Source of the DNA: Panax quinquefolius
Lineage: Eukaryota; Streptophyta; Magnoliopsida; Apiales; Araliaceae
NCBI GenBank assembly: GCA_020205615.1
Contig: CM035170.1
Coordinates: 8,364,311-8,428,310, forward strand
Direction: 5' to 3'
DNA: 64,000 nt
Shown here: positions 22,554 to 32,834 of the stretch, piece by piece
Layout of the letters: each line of letters begins with the position of its first letter
Numbering within the stretch: the first letter of the stretch is position 1
Position numbers and translations under genes: made by a program
The notes under the pieces: generated by a model
Told to the model about the DNA's origin: nothing
Databases searched by the model: none
What the model saw: only the letters and a program-made list of their open reading frames with translations

Positions 22554-22928
22554 GGGTAAAATGCAAAGTCGACCACTGAACTTTAGGGGTTTTTGGGTAT
22601 TGAGCCCTTTTCTTTTGGTCAACGCAAATTGAGCCCATTTCTATTAAAAATTTTGGACTTCGAACCCCAGGCGCCACATGTGCGTTGACCTGCATACATG
22701 GTACCTACGTGGCAGATCTGACGTGAGCATTTTTTATTTTATTTTACAAGTGGACGGGTTGACGTGGCGAATATTAAACTTATTCCCAAAAATTATGTAA
22801 CTGCCAAGATTCAAACTCGAGACCTCTAGCTTAAAACTTAGATCCAATTACCAACTAAGCAAAGAGACCTAATTGCAACAATTTTACAAGGATTAATATT
22901 TATAATTGAACAAATCATTTCCCCCAAT
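22554..22928 (+). repeat. Left terminal inverted repeat of the Mutator-like element
   Basis: Matches the inverse of 30800-31173 at high identity, apart from a small rearranged patch near 22680-22730. It carries a tRNA-like stretch on the minus strand (about 22800-22870) with an A-box-like and a B-box-like sequence. Confidence 0.85.
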
Positions 22929-22931
22929 AAC

Positions 22932-22969
<38 letters not shown>

Positions 22970-22992
22970 CAATAATAATAAAAATAAAATAA

Positions 22993-23083
<91 letters not shown>

Positions 23084-23084
23084 G
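22929..23084. repeat. (AAT)n microsatellite in the Mutator-like element
   Basis: Long AAT run with AAC and AAAAT interruptions. The Leu-rich frame on the minus strand is a by-product of the repeat, not a gene. Confidence 0.95.
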
Positions 23085-23324
23085 TGTTAGTATTATTATT
23101 ACTATTGGTTCAATTCTCATGAGCCACAGCCGCAAAAGAATAGGCCTTTACCCCTACCCTCATACTAATTAGCCAAAATATAAAATATAAAATAAAAAGA
23201 AATAGTATTTTACCATTAGTTATCTTCAAGGTTTCATCTTTAACTGACATGTCAGTTGAAGCTTTGAATGAAAGCTTCATGCATTACTATAACTTATACC
23301 GACTCATGCAAGAAACCAAAATAA

Positions 23325-23436
23325 TAAAATAATAATAATAATAATAATAAAAATAAAATAATAAAATAAAATAAAATAATAATAATAACAATACTAACAA
23401 TAATAATAATAACAATAATAATAAAATAAAAATAAA

Positions 23437-23481
<45 letters not shown>
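23325..23481. repeat. (AAT)n microsatellite, second run
   Basis: AAT/AAAAT run ending in GTTAGTATTATTATTACTATT, the same boundary as the first run. It marks the tandem duplication inside the Mutator-like element. Confidence 0.9.
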
Positions 23482-23482
<1 letters not shown>

Positions 23483-23556
23483 TTAGTATTATTATTACTA
23501 TTATTACTGTTGGTTCAATTCTCATTAGCCACGGTCGCAAAAGAAGTGGCCTTTAC

Positions 23557-25427
23557 TGTAAGATCCCCAACTTTTATGAATAAAGAATAATTTTCTCGAA
23601 ATATATTTTTTGAATATTATGGTGTGGATTTGATATAATGTTATAGTTGTGGGTAATATTTATAAATTTTGCAAAGTAAGCAAGTGGTTATATAATATTC
23701 GATTGGTCGGTGAATATTCGTTTTAACAGGGAATATTCGTATGACGGCACAATCATTGGTGGACCCCACAACGGAAGTATTGTCGTAGTTAGAAAATGAT
23801 AAAATTATCTTTTTATAAAAATAACGGCGAAAGTGTTACCGTTAAAACTGTTGAACTACCCGGTAGTAAAAGTACAGTAATACGCGTGGTTGTATAGTAA
23901 CACACGGTATTGATTATCGATGCTTACGTGAGAAGCCACTTAGTTATTTTTAATTATTGCTACAATAATTGATGCATCATATCTCTCATATTATTGATTC
24001 AATTATTGTCACAGTATCATCTGTGCAGTCTATCGCATGCGTGGTGAATTCTTCTGTTATTCCATTCTTTATTATTACATTGGAATAACTTTGCATGCAT
24101 GCGATCTATATCGCATGCTGTGAATTCTTCTCATTATTTCATTCTTTATTATTACATTGGAATAACATGTCTACGCGACTCACCGCATGCATGGTGAATT
24201 CTTCTATTATTCCATTCTTTATTATTCTGTTATAATAACATGTCTATGTGGATTACTGCATGCATGGTGAATGATCATTTGTATTCATTCCTTATTAAAT
24301 TATTGAAAACACGAATATCCTTGGCCCGTAGTGCATGGATAATTCGTGGTCGTAATACTAATGAATATTATTCACTCGGGTATTTAGGGTACTTTTCATG
24401 TCAGGGTACTATTCATGAGGTACTATTCCGGAAGTACTATTCACATGGTACTATTCACGGGGTACTATTTACCCGAAAAATATATTTCTTTTCTATCCAA
24501 ATTATTTTTGGTACATGAATATTATTCTTGAATTTTACTCTACAAAGCAGTATCATGTTGACAATTTGGACGTTATTGATTTCTGGATAAATTAAATTAT
24601 AAATCTTTAAAATTTATCCTGAACTTGTTTTATTGAATTATTATGTCATTGTCATCTTTGGCTAACGTGCATAAATGGACTTGGTATGATTATGACCAGG
24701 GATTATTCGGTATAATCATGACTGTAATGTAACGAATGATGTGGTAAAAGTCTTCATTGGCCCGTAGTGCATTGATGGACAATTGTTGGTATGATTATGA
24801 CCAGGGATTTTTCGGTATAATCATGACCATTGATGATTACATGAATATCCTTGGCCCGTAGTGCAGGGATGATTTGATGATGTGGTTTATTTATTAAGCT
24901 GAGTCTCAACGATAAAATTGATGATAAACTTTTTAAATCATAGAAGATAGTAGATATCATACTCTGCTTGACTCTTCTAATGGATTGCTTGTTCCGCTGC
25001 AGTTGTTGATCTAAAACTTGTTGTCTATTGTATTCTATCAGTTGCTATACTATTGAAGGCTAAGGATAATTTATTCTGCATTATCTTAGTCATAATATTT
25101 CTTACTGGGCTAGTTGAGCTCACCCTTTCTTTCACTGTTCTCTTCAAGAAATGAGAATATAGCTGGGACGAGTCGGGGAACAGATTGACGGTCTAGATGA
25201 TTGTTTTAGTAGTCCTCACTATTCTATAAAATAGTGTGACAATAAATGTAATGAGGACTCTATTTGAGAGTGGATATTGTCTAGAAGACAATATTCCTGT
25301 TTAAACTCTCAGCTATGTTTTGTCATATTTTGCACAACAGTTGTGTAATTAAGTTTGTATTTGAGTTATATACCATGTATTTGGCGACTCAAGATGGGTG
25401 ATGTATACCTATTTTGGGGGCGTCACA
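23557..25427 (+). repeat. 5' LTR of element C, internally deleted
   Basis: Starts TGTAAGATCCCC and ends GGGGGCGTCACA. At 1871 bases it is about 0.9 kb shorter than the 3' LTR. Sequence corresponding to about 27960-28905, with the TATA box, is missing at a joint near 24010. The deletion must be later than integration, because LTRs are identical when made. The copy therefore probably cannot be transcribed from this LTR. Confidence 0.92.
24683..24828 (+). repeat. Two long hairpins in LTR C
   Basis: GGTATGATTATGACC, 11 bases, GGTATAATCATGACC can fold into a stem of about 14 bp with two single-G bulges. It occurs at 24683-24723 and 24788-24828, and at the same places in the 3' LTR (29523-29565, 29628-29670). 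Related arms are visible in LTR A near 1150-1190. Confidence 0.7.
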
Positions 25428-25447
25428 GTTGGTATCAAAGCTTAGGG
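25428..25447 (+). promoter_or_regulatory. Primer binding site of element C (initiator-Met tRNA)
   Basis: GTTGGTATCAAAGCTTAGGG directly after the LTR. It differs by one base from the initiator-Met complement seen at element A. Confidence 0.88.
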
Positions 25448-25614
25448 ATATGATCCCTGACTGAGATGTGAGACAAGAACTAGGAGGGGAGAGACGGGGT
25501 ATTCCTTCGCTAGTATGACCTACCTAAGTTTATTTGGTATTTAATTGGTTGGTCAGAGTATAGGGATAATATATGATATGTCAATTAACCCTTATTTTGT
25601 GGCAGTGTTTAAAA

Positions 25615-25872
25615 ATGGCAGCTGAAAATGTTAACAATGGAGTGAATGAGACCGTGGAGACACCTCTAATCACCAACCAGGATAATGTGATGTCAGGCGA
25701 AGAAGGAATTAGAGATATCCATGTGATGAGTGAAGAATTAATAGTTACACCCGAGCTAGTCGCAAAGGTAGCAGCTGAGAGTGAGGAAGAAGAGGAACTT
25801 GAGGAGAATATATTAAAACTTTATGATCAAAATATAGAATTGCAAAATCGTATTCATGAGTTAGAAGAATAA
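25615..25872 (+). CDS. Gag N-terminus fused to coiled coil, element C (truncated)
   Basis: 85 codons from ATG 25615 to TAA 25872. The first ~25 residues (AAENVNNG, TNQDNV) match the gag start of G (48561) and, less closely, A. From there the protein departs from gag into a Glu-rich stretch and a predicted coiled coil (LKLYDQNIELQNRIHELEE). An upstream in-frame ATG exists at 25573, but 25615 aligns with the starts in A and G. The TAA replaces a CAA codon in B, and a 14-bp deletion near 25992 breaks the frame again. The ancestral frame probably continued to the TAG at 26399-26401, about 265 residues. Function unknown. Confidence 0.6.
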   Translation: MAAENVNNGVNETVETPLITNQDNVMSGEEGIRDIHVMSEELIVTPELVAKVAAESEEEEELEENILKLYDQNIELQNRIHELEE

Positions 25873-26110
25873 GTTGAAGAATGGCAGGCGGTCGTGGAGC
25901 AAAGGGATGCAACAATTCAAAATTATGTTACCCGATGTGCGATGCTTGAACAGAAGCACTCTTTGGAAGAGTATAAGATATTAGAGTTGGAAGATCAAAA
26001 TTCTGATGAAAGAAGAAACAACTGAACGAATAAGAATGGAGGATGCATGGGTAAAAGCCGCACGACGTGTTGATATTGTAGAAAAAGACGTCCGATCCAA
26101 TAAGGCTAAA
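25873..26110 (+). pseudogene. Rest of the coiled-coil frame, element C
   Basis: Continuation of the charged coiled coil after the new stop. It lacks 14 bases relative to B (TCTGAGAATTCTAT at 3251-3264), which shifts the frame. A TAA near 26117 replaces a GAA codon of B. Confidence 0.6.
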
Positions 26111-26119
26111 ATAGATTAA

Positions 26120-26401
26120 ATGGATTTCTCTTTTTGGACAACATTTGGGAGAATCCAACATCGAGTTCGGAATTACCCTGTGCAGAGCGGTCAACCCCAA
26201 ATCAATATGGATCAGAGAGTAATGATTCAAATCATGGATCAAGAATACGACGAAGCAATTGAGGGTGGAATGTACTCCATAGCGAAGTTAAGTCCAGTTG
26301 AGACGATGGCACCAAAGGCGGATACAGACAAAACAAAGTCGGTGGTTTCAGGAAGAGCGTTTTTCGTGACGAGGAACCTGAACGAAGTTATCACGGGTTA
26401 G
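26120..26401 (+). pseudogene. Unrecognised segment plus protease stub, element C
   Basis: About 93 residues, nearly the same as B at 3393-3674. It starts MDFSFW, has an acidic middle (QEYDEAIEGG) and ends with the pre-protease segment GRAFFVTRN..NEVITG before a TAG shared with B. Frame arithmetic shows it was in frame with the coiled coil before the 14-bp loss. Confidence 0.6.
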
Positions 26402-26820
26402 TTAATTATAAATTCTTGCAAAGTCTATTCCTTATTAGATATCAGTTCTACCCACTCTTTTATTTCTCCTACTTGCGCTCAACGTTTGAACTTGACCCCT
26501 AAGAAATAAGACTTTGACTTATCTATTGAAACTCCGTTAGGAGAAACCTTCATTACATGTGTTATCCAAGTCTTGGATGAGAGTCACAATTTTGAATGAT
26601 ATTTCTATTGTTAATTAATTTCATAACGTATTCCTGAAGAACTTCCTAGCCTACCCCTAGAGCATGAAATCAAATTTTGTATTGACCCCAGTACAAAACC
26701 CATTTCTAAAACCCTTAAATATTTCTTCAACCAAAACGAACATATCATGCGCCAAGGACGTTGGCTCGAGCTGTTGAAGATTATGACCATACAATTCAAT
26801 ATCATCGTTGAAGAGCGAAC
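26402..26820 (+). pseudogene. Protease, linker and RNase H scraps, element C
   Basis: Same joined fragments as B at 3675-4033. The protease active site reads Asp-Ile-Ser instead of Asp-Thr-Gly. A TAA after LNLTPKK is shared with B. The piece LKYFFNQNEH...RWLELL is from the RNase H end. No enzyme is possible. Confidence 0.65.
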
Positions 26821-27135
26821 GTGGTAGCTGACACGTTGAGTAGAAGATCGTATGCATTTACGAGTGCGATGTTGTTAACACAAAAACCCATTTCTTATAA
26901 CTTACAAATGATGAAGATAGAGTTAAAGACTCTAGGGACCCACGTGAAGATAACAAATATACGATTAGAATCAACTTTAATCGATAAAGTTAAAGCCGCT
27001 CAAGCTACATACTCAGAGTTGATGAATGTGAAGAAGAAGATTCAAGAGGACGTTATTCTAGAAGCAAGAATCGACGAAGAGAGGAAATCTCAACCCTCGA
27101 TTTACTTGGCCCATTTGAAATCCTCGATGGAGTAG
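26821..27135 (+). pseudogene. RNase H end and connector, element C
   Basis: Begins at VVADTLSRRS (RNase H end) and runs to EARIDEE, then enters the frameshifted PRFIGPF region and stops at 27135. Identical in layout to 4034-4408 of B. Confidence 0.7.
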
Positions 27136-27140
27136 GAACT

Positions 27141-27479
27141 GTGGCCTATAGACTCGTCTTACCGCTAAGTATGTCTCATGTTCATAACATTTTTTTCGTA
27201 TCGATATTACGTAAATATGTGGACGACCCGAACCACATTATTGAATTGGAATTAGACGAGATAGCAGAAGATTTAACGTATGAGGAGATACGTGTTAAAA
27301 TCTTGGATAAGAAGGATCATATTCTACGCTCCAAGGTTATACCTCAAGTCAAAGTTTTGTGGAGAAACCACGATGTTGAGGAAATAACCTGGGAGTTAGA
27401 ATCTGAAATGAAGTCAAGGTATCCTCACCTCTTCGACATACCAGGTACGCACCCTAATTTCGAAGATGAAATTTCATAA
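27141..27479 (+). pseudogene. Integrase C-terminus with chromodomain-like tail, element C
   Basis: 112 residues with LSMSHVHNIFFVSILRKYV, DPNHIIELE and VKVLWRNHDVEEITWELE..SRYPHLF. The frame is open and slightly better preserved than in B (ITWELE kept). It ends 11 bases before the LTR. Without the catalytic core it cannot integrate DNA. Confidence 0.8.
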
Positions 27480-27490
27480 GAAGGGGAGGT
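27477..27490 (+). promoter_or_regulatory. Polypurine tract of element C
   Basis: AAGAAGGGGAGGT directly before TGTAAGATCCCC of the 3' LTR. Confidence 0.9.
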
Positions 27491-30268
27491 TGTAAGATCC
27501 CCAACTTTTATGAATAAAGAATAATTTTCTCGAAATATATTTTTTGAATATTATGGTGTGAATTTGATATAATGTTATAGTTGTGGGTAATATTTACAAA
27601 TTTTGCGAAGTAAGCAAGTGGTTATATAATGTTCGATTGGTCGGGGAATATTCGTTTTAACAGGGAATATTCGTACGACGACACAATCATTGGTGGACCC
27701 CACAATGGAAGTATTGTCATAGTTAGAAAATGACAGAATTATCTTTTTATAAAAATAACTGCAAAAGTGTTACTGTTAAAATGGTTGAACTACCCGGTAG
27801 TAAAAGTAAAGTAATACGCGTGGTTGCATAGTAGCACACGGTATTGATTATTGATGCTTACGTGAGAAGTCACTTAGTTATACTCAATTATTGCTACAAT
27901 AATTGATGCATCATATCTCTCATATTATTTATTCAATTATTGTCACAGTATATCATCTGCATAATATTTTATATTATTAAATCAATAATTGAGAGGACAA
28001 AGTTATTCATATTATTATTTGCAATATTGACAATGTCTAGAAGTTCTATCAAGGAGAGGTTTGGTCACCTAATTTCGCGCCAATAAGGAGAAATCCTTAT
28101 CGGAAAGCTCCCTCTTTCCTGGGAATGACCTAGTTGTTAAATATTGTGAGTTATAATATTAATGATGAATAAGTTTGTGTTGATTAAAGATGAAATTGAT
28201 AGTTCCATTGTGTGGAAATTATTAGTGTTAGTGGAAATCGACATTTATTTCGATAATAATTGATGTCTGGAGGTTATATTGACCAATCGGATAATTAACC
28301 GGATAAATGAGTAATTAATTGCTATTAATTCACATGCTTATAACTATGTGTTCACATGTGTGTACTATTGATTCACATGATTTACTATTAGGGGAGTTGG
28401 TGTAAGATTGATAATACTTGCATGACTAAATTAAAAATAGAGGTATAGTTGAAGGTACTATACTTTAATTAGTTTTCTCACATGATTATACTTTTAAGTC
28501 ACATGAATGAACTATTAATTCACATTATTTACTATTAGGGAAGGTGGTGCAAGTTTGATAATACTTCCAGGACTAAATTAAAAATGAAGAAAAAGAGGAA
28601 GGTATTATACTGTAATATTTTGAGCCCCAAAACGTGCAATTATCAAAACTATATTCTCCTATAAATAGAAGTTCATTCTTCCTTCATTTCTCACCAATTC
28701 ACTAAAGTTATAGAGTAATTATTATAGAGAGAAATTATAGCGAGAAAGAAGAAGAGAAATCTGCTAACTCACTATTCCACTATATAGTTTTTTTCTAAGG
28801 TAAGGGGTATTATTTCTTTCGTATTCATGAAGAGAGTTATTTTCTTTCAATACTCGTAAGGGTTGTTATTCCATTCTTTATTATTACATTAGAATAACTT
28901 GATCTGCAATTGATCTATCGCGCATGCTGGTGAATTCTTTCTTTATTCCATTCTTTATTATTCTGTTGGAATAACCTGTCTACGCGGACTACCGCATGCA
29001 TGGTGAATTCTTCTGTTATTCCATTTTTTATTATTTTGTTGGAATAACTTGTCTATGTGGATTACATCATGCATGGTGAATGATCCTTCGCATTCATTCC
29101 TTATTAAATTGTTAAAAACACGAATATCCTTGGCCCGTAGTGCATGGATAATTTGTGGTCGTAATACTAATGAATATTATTCACTCGGGTATTTGGGGTA
29201 CTTTTCATGTTGGGGTACTATTCACGAGGTACTATTCCTGAAGTACTATTCACAGGGTACTATTCACGAGGTACTATTTACCTGAAAAATATATTTCTTT
29301 TCTGTCCAAATTATTTTTGGTACATGAATATTATTCTTGAATTTTACTCTACAAAGCAGTATCATGTTGACAATTTGGACGTTATTGATTTCTGGATAAA
29401 CTAAATTATAAATCTTTAAAATTTATCTTGAACTTGTTTTATTGAATTATTATGTCATTGTCATCATCTTCATACTTATATTGTGATGAAAGTCATCTTT
29501 GGCTTACGTGCATAGATGGACTTGGTATGATTATGACCAGGGATTATTTGGTATAATCATGACTGTAATGTAACGAATGATGTGGTAAAAGTCCTCATTG
29601 GCCCGTATTGCATTGATGGACAATTGTTGGTATGATTATGACCAGGGATTATTCGGTATAATCATGATCATTGATGATTACATGAATATCCTTAGCCCTT
29701 AGTGCAAGGATGATCCGATGATGTAGTTTATTTATTAAGCTGAGTCTCAGCGATAAAATTGATGATAAACTTTTTAAATCATAGAAGATAGTAGATATCA
29801 TACTCTGCTTGACTCTTCTAATGGATTGCTTGTTCCGCTGCAGTTGTTGATCTAAAACTTGTTGTCTATTGTATTCTATTAGTTATTATACTGTTAAAGG
29901 CTAAGGATAATTTATTCTGCATTATCTTAGTCATAATATTTCTTATTGGGCTAGTTGAGCTCACCCTTTCTTTCACTGTTCTATTCAGGAAATGAGAATA
30001 TAGCTGGGACGAGTCGGGGGACAGATTGACGGTCCAGATGGTTGTTTTAGTAGTCCTCACTATTCTATAAAATAGTGTGACAATAAATGTAATGAGGACT
30101 CTATTTGAGAGTGGATATTGTCTAGAATGCAATATTCTTGTTTAAACTCTCAGCTATGTTTTGTCGTATTTTGCACGACAGTTGTATAATTAAGTTTGTA
30201 TTTGATTTATATACCATGTATTTGGCGACTCAAGATGGGTGATGTATACGTATTTTTGGGGCGTCACA
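27491..30268 (+). repeat. 3' LTR of element C, full length
   Basis: 2778 bases, TGTAAGATCCCC to GGGGCGTCACA. It includes the TATA box (28660-28668), the hairpin array (about 28855-29060), the GTACTATTCAC array (29215-29280) and repeated GGCCCGTAGTGCA motifs. It is the reference full LTR for B and C. Confidence 0.93.
28660..28668 (+). promoter_or_regulatory. TATA box of C 3' LTR
   Basis: TATAAATAG followed by AAGTTCATTCTTCCTTCATTT and an AGAGAGAAA leader, shared with B, K and I. Confidence 0.65.
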
Positions 30269-30429
30269 TTTACCCCTACCCTCATACTAATTGACCAAAA
30301 TATAAAATATAAAATTAAAAGAAATAGTATTTTACCATTATTTATCTTCAGGGTTTCTTCTTTAGCATGCATGTATGTTAAGTTGAAGCTTTGAATGGAA
30401 GCTTTATGCATTACTATAACTTATACCGA

Positions 30430-30652
30430 CTCATGCAAGAAACCAAAATAATAAAATAATAATACTAATAATAATAATATATATCAATAACAGTAATAAT
30501 AATAATAATAATAATAATATTAAAATAATAATAATTATTATTAGTATTAGTACTATTATTATTATTATTAGTACTATTATTATTATTATATTATTTTATT
30601 AATATTGTTATTATTATTATTGTTAGTATTATTATTATCGAAATTATTATTG

Positions 30653-30735
<83 letters not shown>

Positions 30736-30799
30736 GTTATTATTATTATTGTTATTGTTATTGTTATTGTTATTGTTATTATTATTATTGTTATTGTTA
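30430..30799. repeat. (AAT)n/(TTA)n microsatellite, right side of the Mutator-like element
   Basis: Starts as AAT and switches to TTA near 30535, forming a large inverted repeat of simple sequence before the right terminal repeat. The poly-Leu frame on the plus strand is an artefact. Confidence 0.95.
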
Positions 30800-31173
30800 T
30801 TGGGGGAAATAATTTGTTAAGTTATAAATATTAATCCTTGTAAACTTATAGCAATTAGCCCGCTTTGCTCAAGTGGTCATTGTTTTCAAATTTTAAGCTA
30901 GAGGTCTTGAGTTCAAATCTTGGCAGCAACATAATTTTTGGGATTAAGTTCAATATTCGCCACGTCAGCCCGTCCACGTGTAAAATAAAATAAAAAATGC
31001 CCACGTCGGATCTGTCACGTGTGCCACGTAGGCGCCACGTATGCAGGATGTGGCGCCTTGGGCTCGAAGTCCAAATATTTTAATAGAAATGGGCTCAATT
31101 TGCGTTGACCAAAAGAAAAGGGCTCAACACCCAAAAACTCCTAAAGTTCAGTGGTCGACTTTGCATTTTACCC
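30800..31173 (-). repeat. Right terminal inverted repeat of the Mutator-like element
   Basis: Inverse partner of 22554-22928. On the plus strand 30857-30925 is tRNA-like (GCTCAAGTGGTC as A box, GAGTTCAAATC as B box). 30961-31045 carries six ACGT cores, including CACGTG. Confidence 0.85.
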
Positions 31174-31803
31174 CATATATAACACATTCATCAAGCAAGA
31201 CCAATACAAAAAATTACAATATTCCAATTAAAGTTTAATAACTATATGTAAACATATATAACACATTTTATATAATATATATTTATTTAATATATATAAT
31301 ATAATATGTATCTATACATACATACGTATATTACATATATAATATAATATATAATATAATACTTATATAGATATACATGTATACATACACATGTATATTA
31401 CGTATATTACCTAATAATATAATATAATTATATCACTTTTCTAAATATTTTAAACCTATAAAACTAGCCATCTTCTACACGTATACATACTTACGGCTCT
31501 TTTTCTATCCAAATCTATCACAAAATCCAAATCTCACCACATTCTTACTATCTCCATTTTCTCTTCAAGAAAAGCTGCAACTTTTGTCAAACATGTGGTC
31601 TCAAACAAAAATTTAAGTTAGAAAGAAATAAGAATATAAAAGAAAATATACTGATAAATAGTACCTCACGTTCGAAGAGAAGTAAAAACTTCTAAATTTA
31701 GCAAGCTTGCTAAGAATCAATACAACCTGAAAAATATTATTAAAATTTTGTTCAAACTTATATCGCATTAGTACAATATCATTCAAGCAACAGTTTCTAA
31801 TTT
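31174..31803. repeat. Tandem unit copy 2, right part
   Basis: Resumes with the duplicated CATATATAAC after the Mutator-like element and matches 21337-21934 of copy 1. No gene seen. Confidence 0.8.
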
Positions 31804-32714
31804 AAATAATGCATTTGCTACTAAAACTTTTTCATGCTTGTAAATATCAATATTGATCCAATTTCAAGAAGCTGAATCTCCCATCTTTTACCCTCATCTT
31901 CAGCTTACATTTCTTGTGAGTTGTACATTACAAAAAATCACTCAACCTTTCCAAACCACCCTCTATGCCTTACATTTATAATAAGTTCCACATTACAAAA
32001 TTTTCACTTGGCACAACCCATATAGAGATATACAAAGAAATATCAATACATATTCAAAACCAAGTGTAAAATTATCTCTCAACAAAAGTACAAAATAAAC
32101 TAGAATATTAAATACAATATAACAAATACACTAAATAGATACACGAAAAAACTCATTCAAAATTCATATCACAATAACTAGGACATCAACCACTAACGAA
32201 ACATAATAACAAAACATCGAAACATATATAACAAAATAAAAAAATAACAACACAAAAATATTACAATCACATTCATCAACGAAACATCACATTCGCAAAC
32301 AAAATCAACATTCATCAAAAAAATTACAATATTCCAACGAAACATTACATTCAAAACAAATATTACAACATTCCGACGAAACATCACACAATAATAAAAA
32401 AAAAAAATAACACACATATACATCACATTCAGCATGGAAGACCAATACAAAAAATTACAATATTACAATTAAAGTTTAATAACTATTTGTAAATATATAT
32501 AACACATTTTATATAATATATATAATATAATGTGTATCTATACATACATATATATATTACATATATAATATAATATATAATATAATACTTAAATAGATAT
32601 ACATGTATACATACACATGTATATTACGTATATTACTTAATAATATAAATAATATAATTATATCAATTTCCTAAATATTTAGAACCTATAAAATTAGCCA
32701 TCTTCTACGCCTAT
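31804..32714. repeat. Tandem unit copy 3, truncated, with empty insertion site
   Basis: Matches copy 2 across 21940-22553 and on into 31184 without the Mutator-like element (the joint is near 32415). It breaks off at 32714 where an AAT microsatellite begins. Confidence 0.8.
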
Positions 32715-32717
32715 ATC

Positions 32718-32750
<33 letters not shown>

Positions 32751-32834
32751 CAACAATAATAAAAATAAAAATAAAATAATAAAATAAAATAAAATAATAA
32801 TAATAACAATAATAATAATAATACTAATACTAAC
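32715..32834. repeat. (AAT)n microsatellite before LTR K
   Basis: AAT/AAAAT run with interruptions like those at 23337-23400, possibly the remnant of another Mutator-like copy. CTAAC (32830-32834) is the candidate left target duplication of K. Confidence 0.8.

Larger units (their letters stand above)
23557..30268 (+). mobile_element. Element C: complete non-autonomous chromovirus derivative
   Basis: 6.7 kb from LTR to LTR with a perfect 5-bp duplication TTTAC (23552-23556 and 30269-30273). The PBS, polypurine tract and both LTR ends are intact, but the internal region is only 2.06 kb. It lacks RT, most of RNase H and the integrase core. Sister of B, with identical internal joins. It must have been mobilised by proteins of a full relative. 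It lies in the second internal unit of the Mutator-like element. Confidence 0.93.
22554..31173. mobile_element. Non-autonomous Mutator-like element with long terminal inverted repeats, split by element C
   Basis: GGGTAAAATGCAAAGTCGACC at 22554 and its inverse at 31173 begin inverted repeats of about 375 bp. A 10-bp duplication CATATATAAC flanks the element (22544-22553, 31174-31183). This size and the long inverted repeats fit the Mutator superfamily. Without C the element is about 1.9 kb. It contains TAA/TTA microsatellites and a duplicated unit (23085-23481 and 23482 onward), but no transposase. Copy 3 of the tandem unit (32400-32440) shows the same site without insertion. Confidence 0.85.

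Noticed and set aside
30605..30820. Leu-rich 71-codon frame
   Set aside because: Pure translation of a TTA microsatellite; the same holds for the Leu/Ile frame at 22893-23135.
30857..30925. Functional tRNA gene
   Set aside because: A and B boxes are degenerate and no acceptor stem or anticodon arm is convincing; kept only as a tRNA-like finding.
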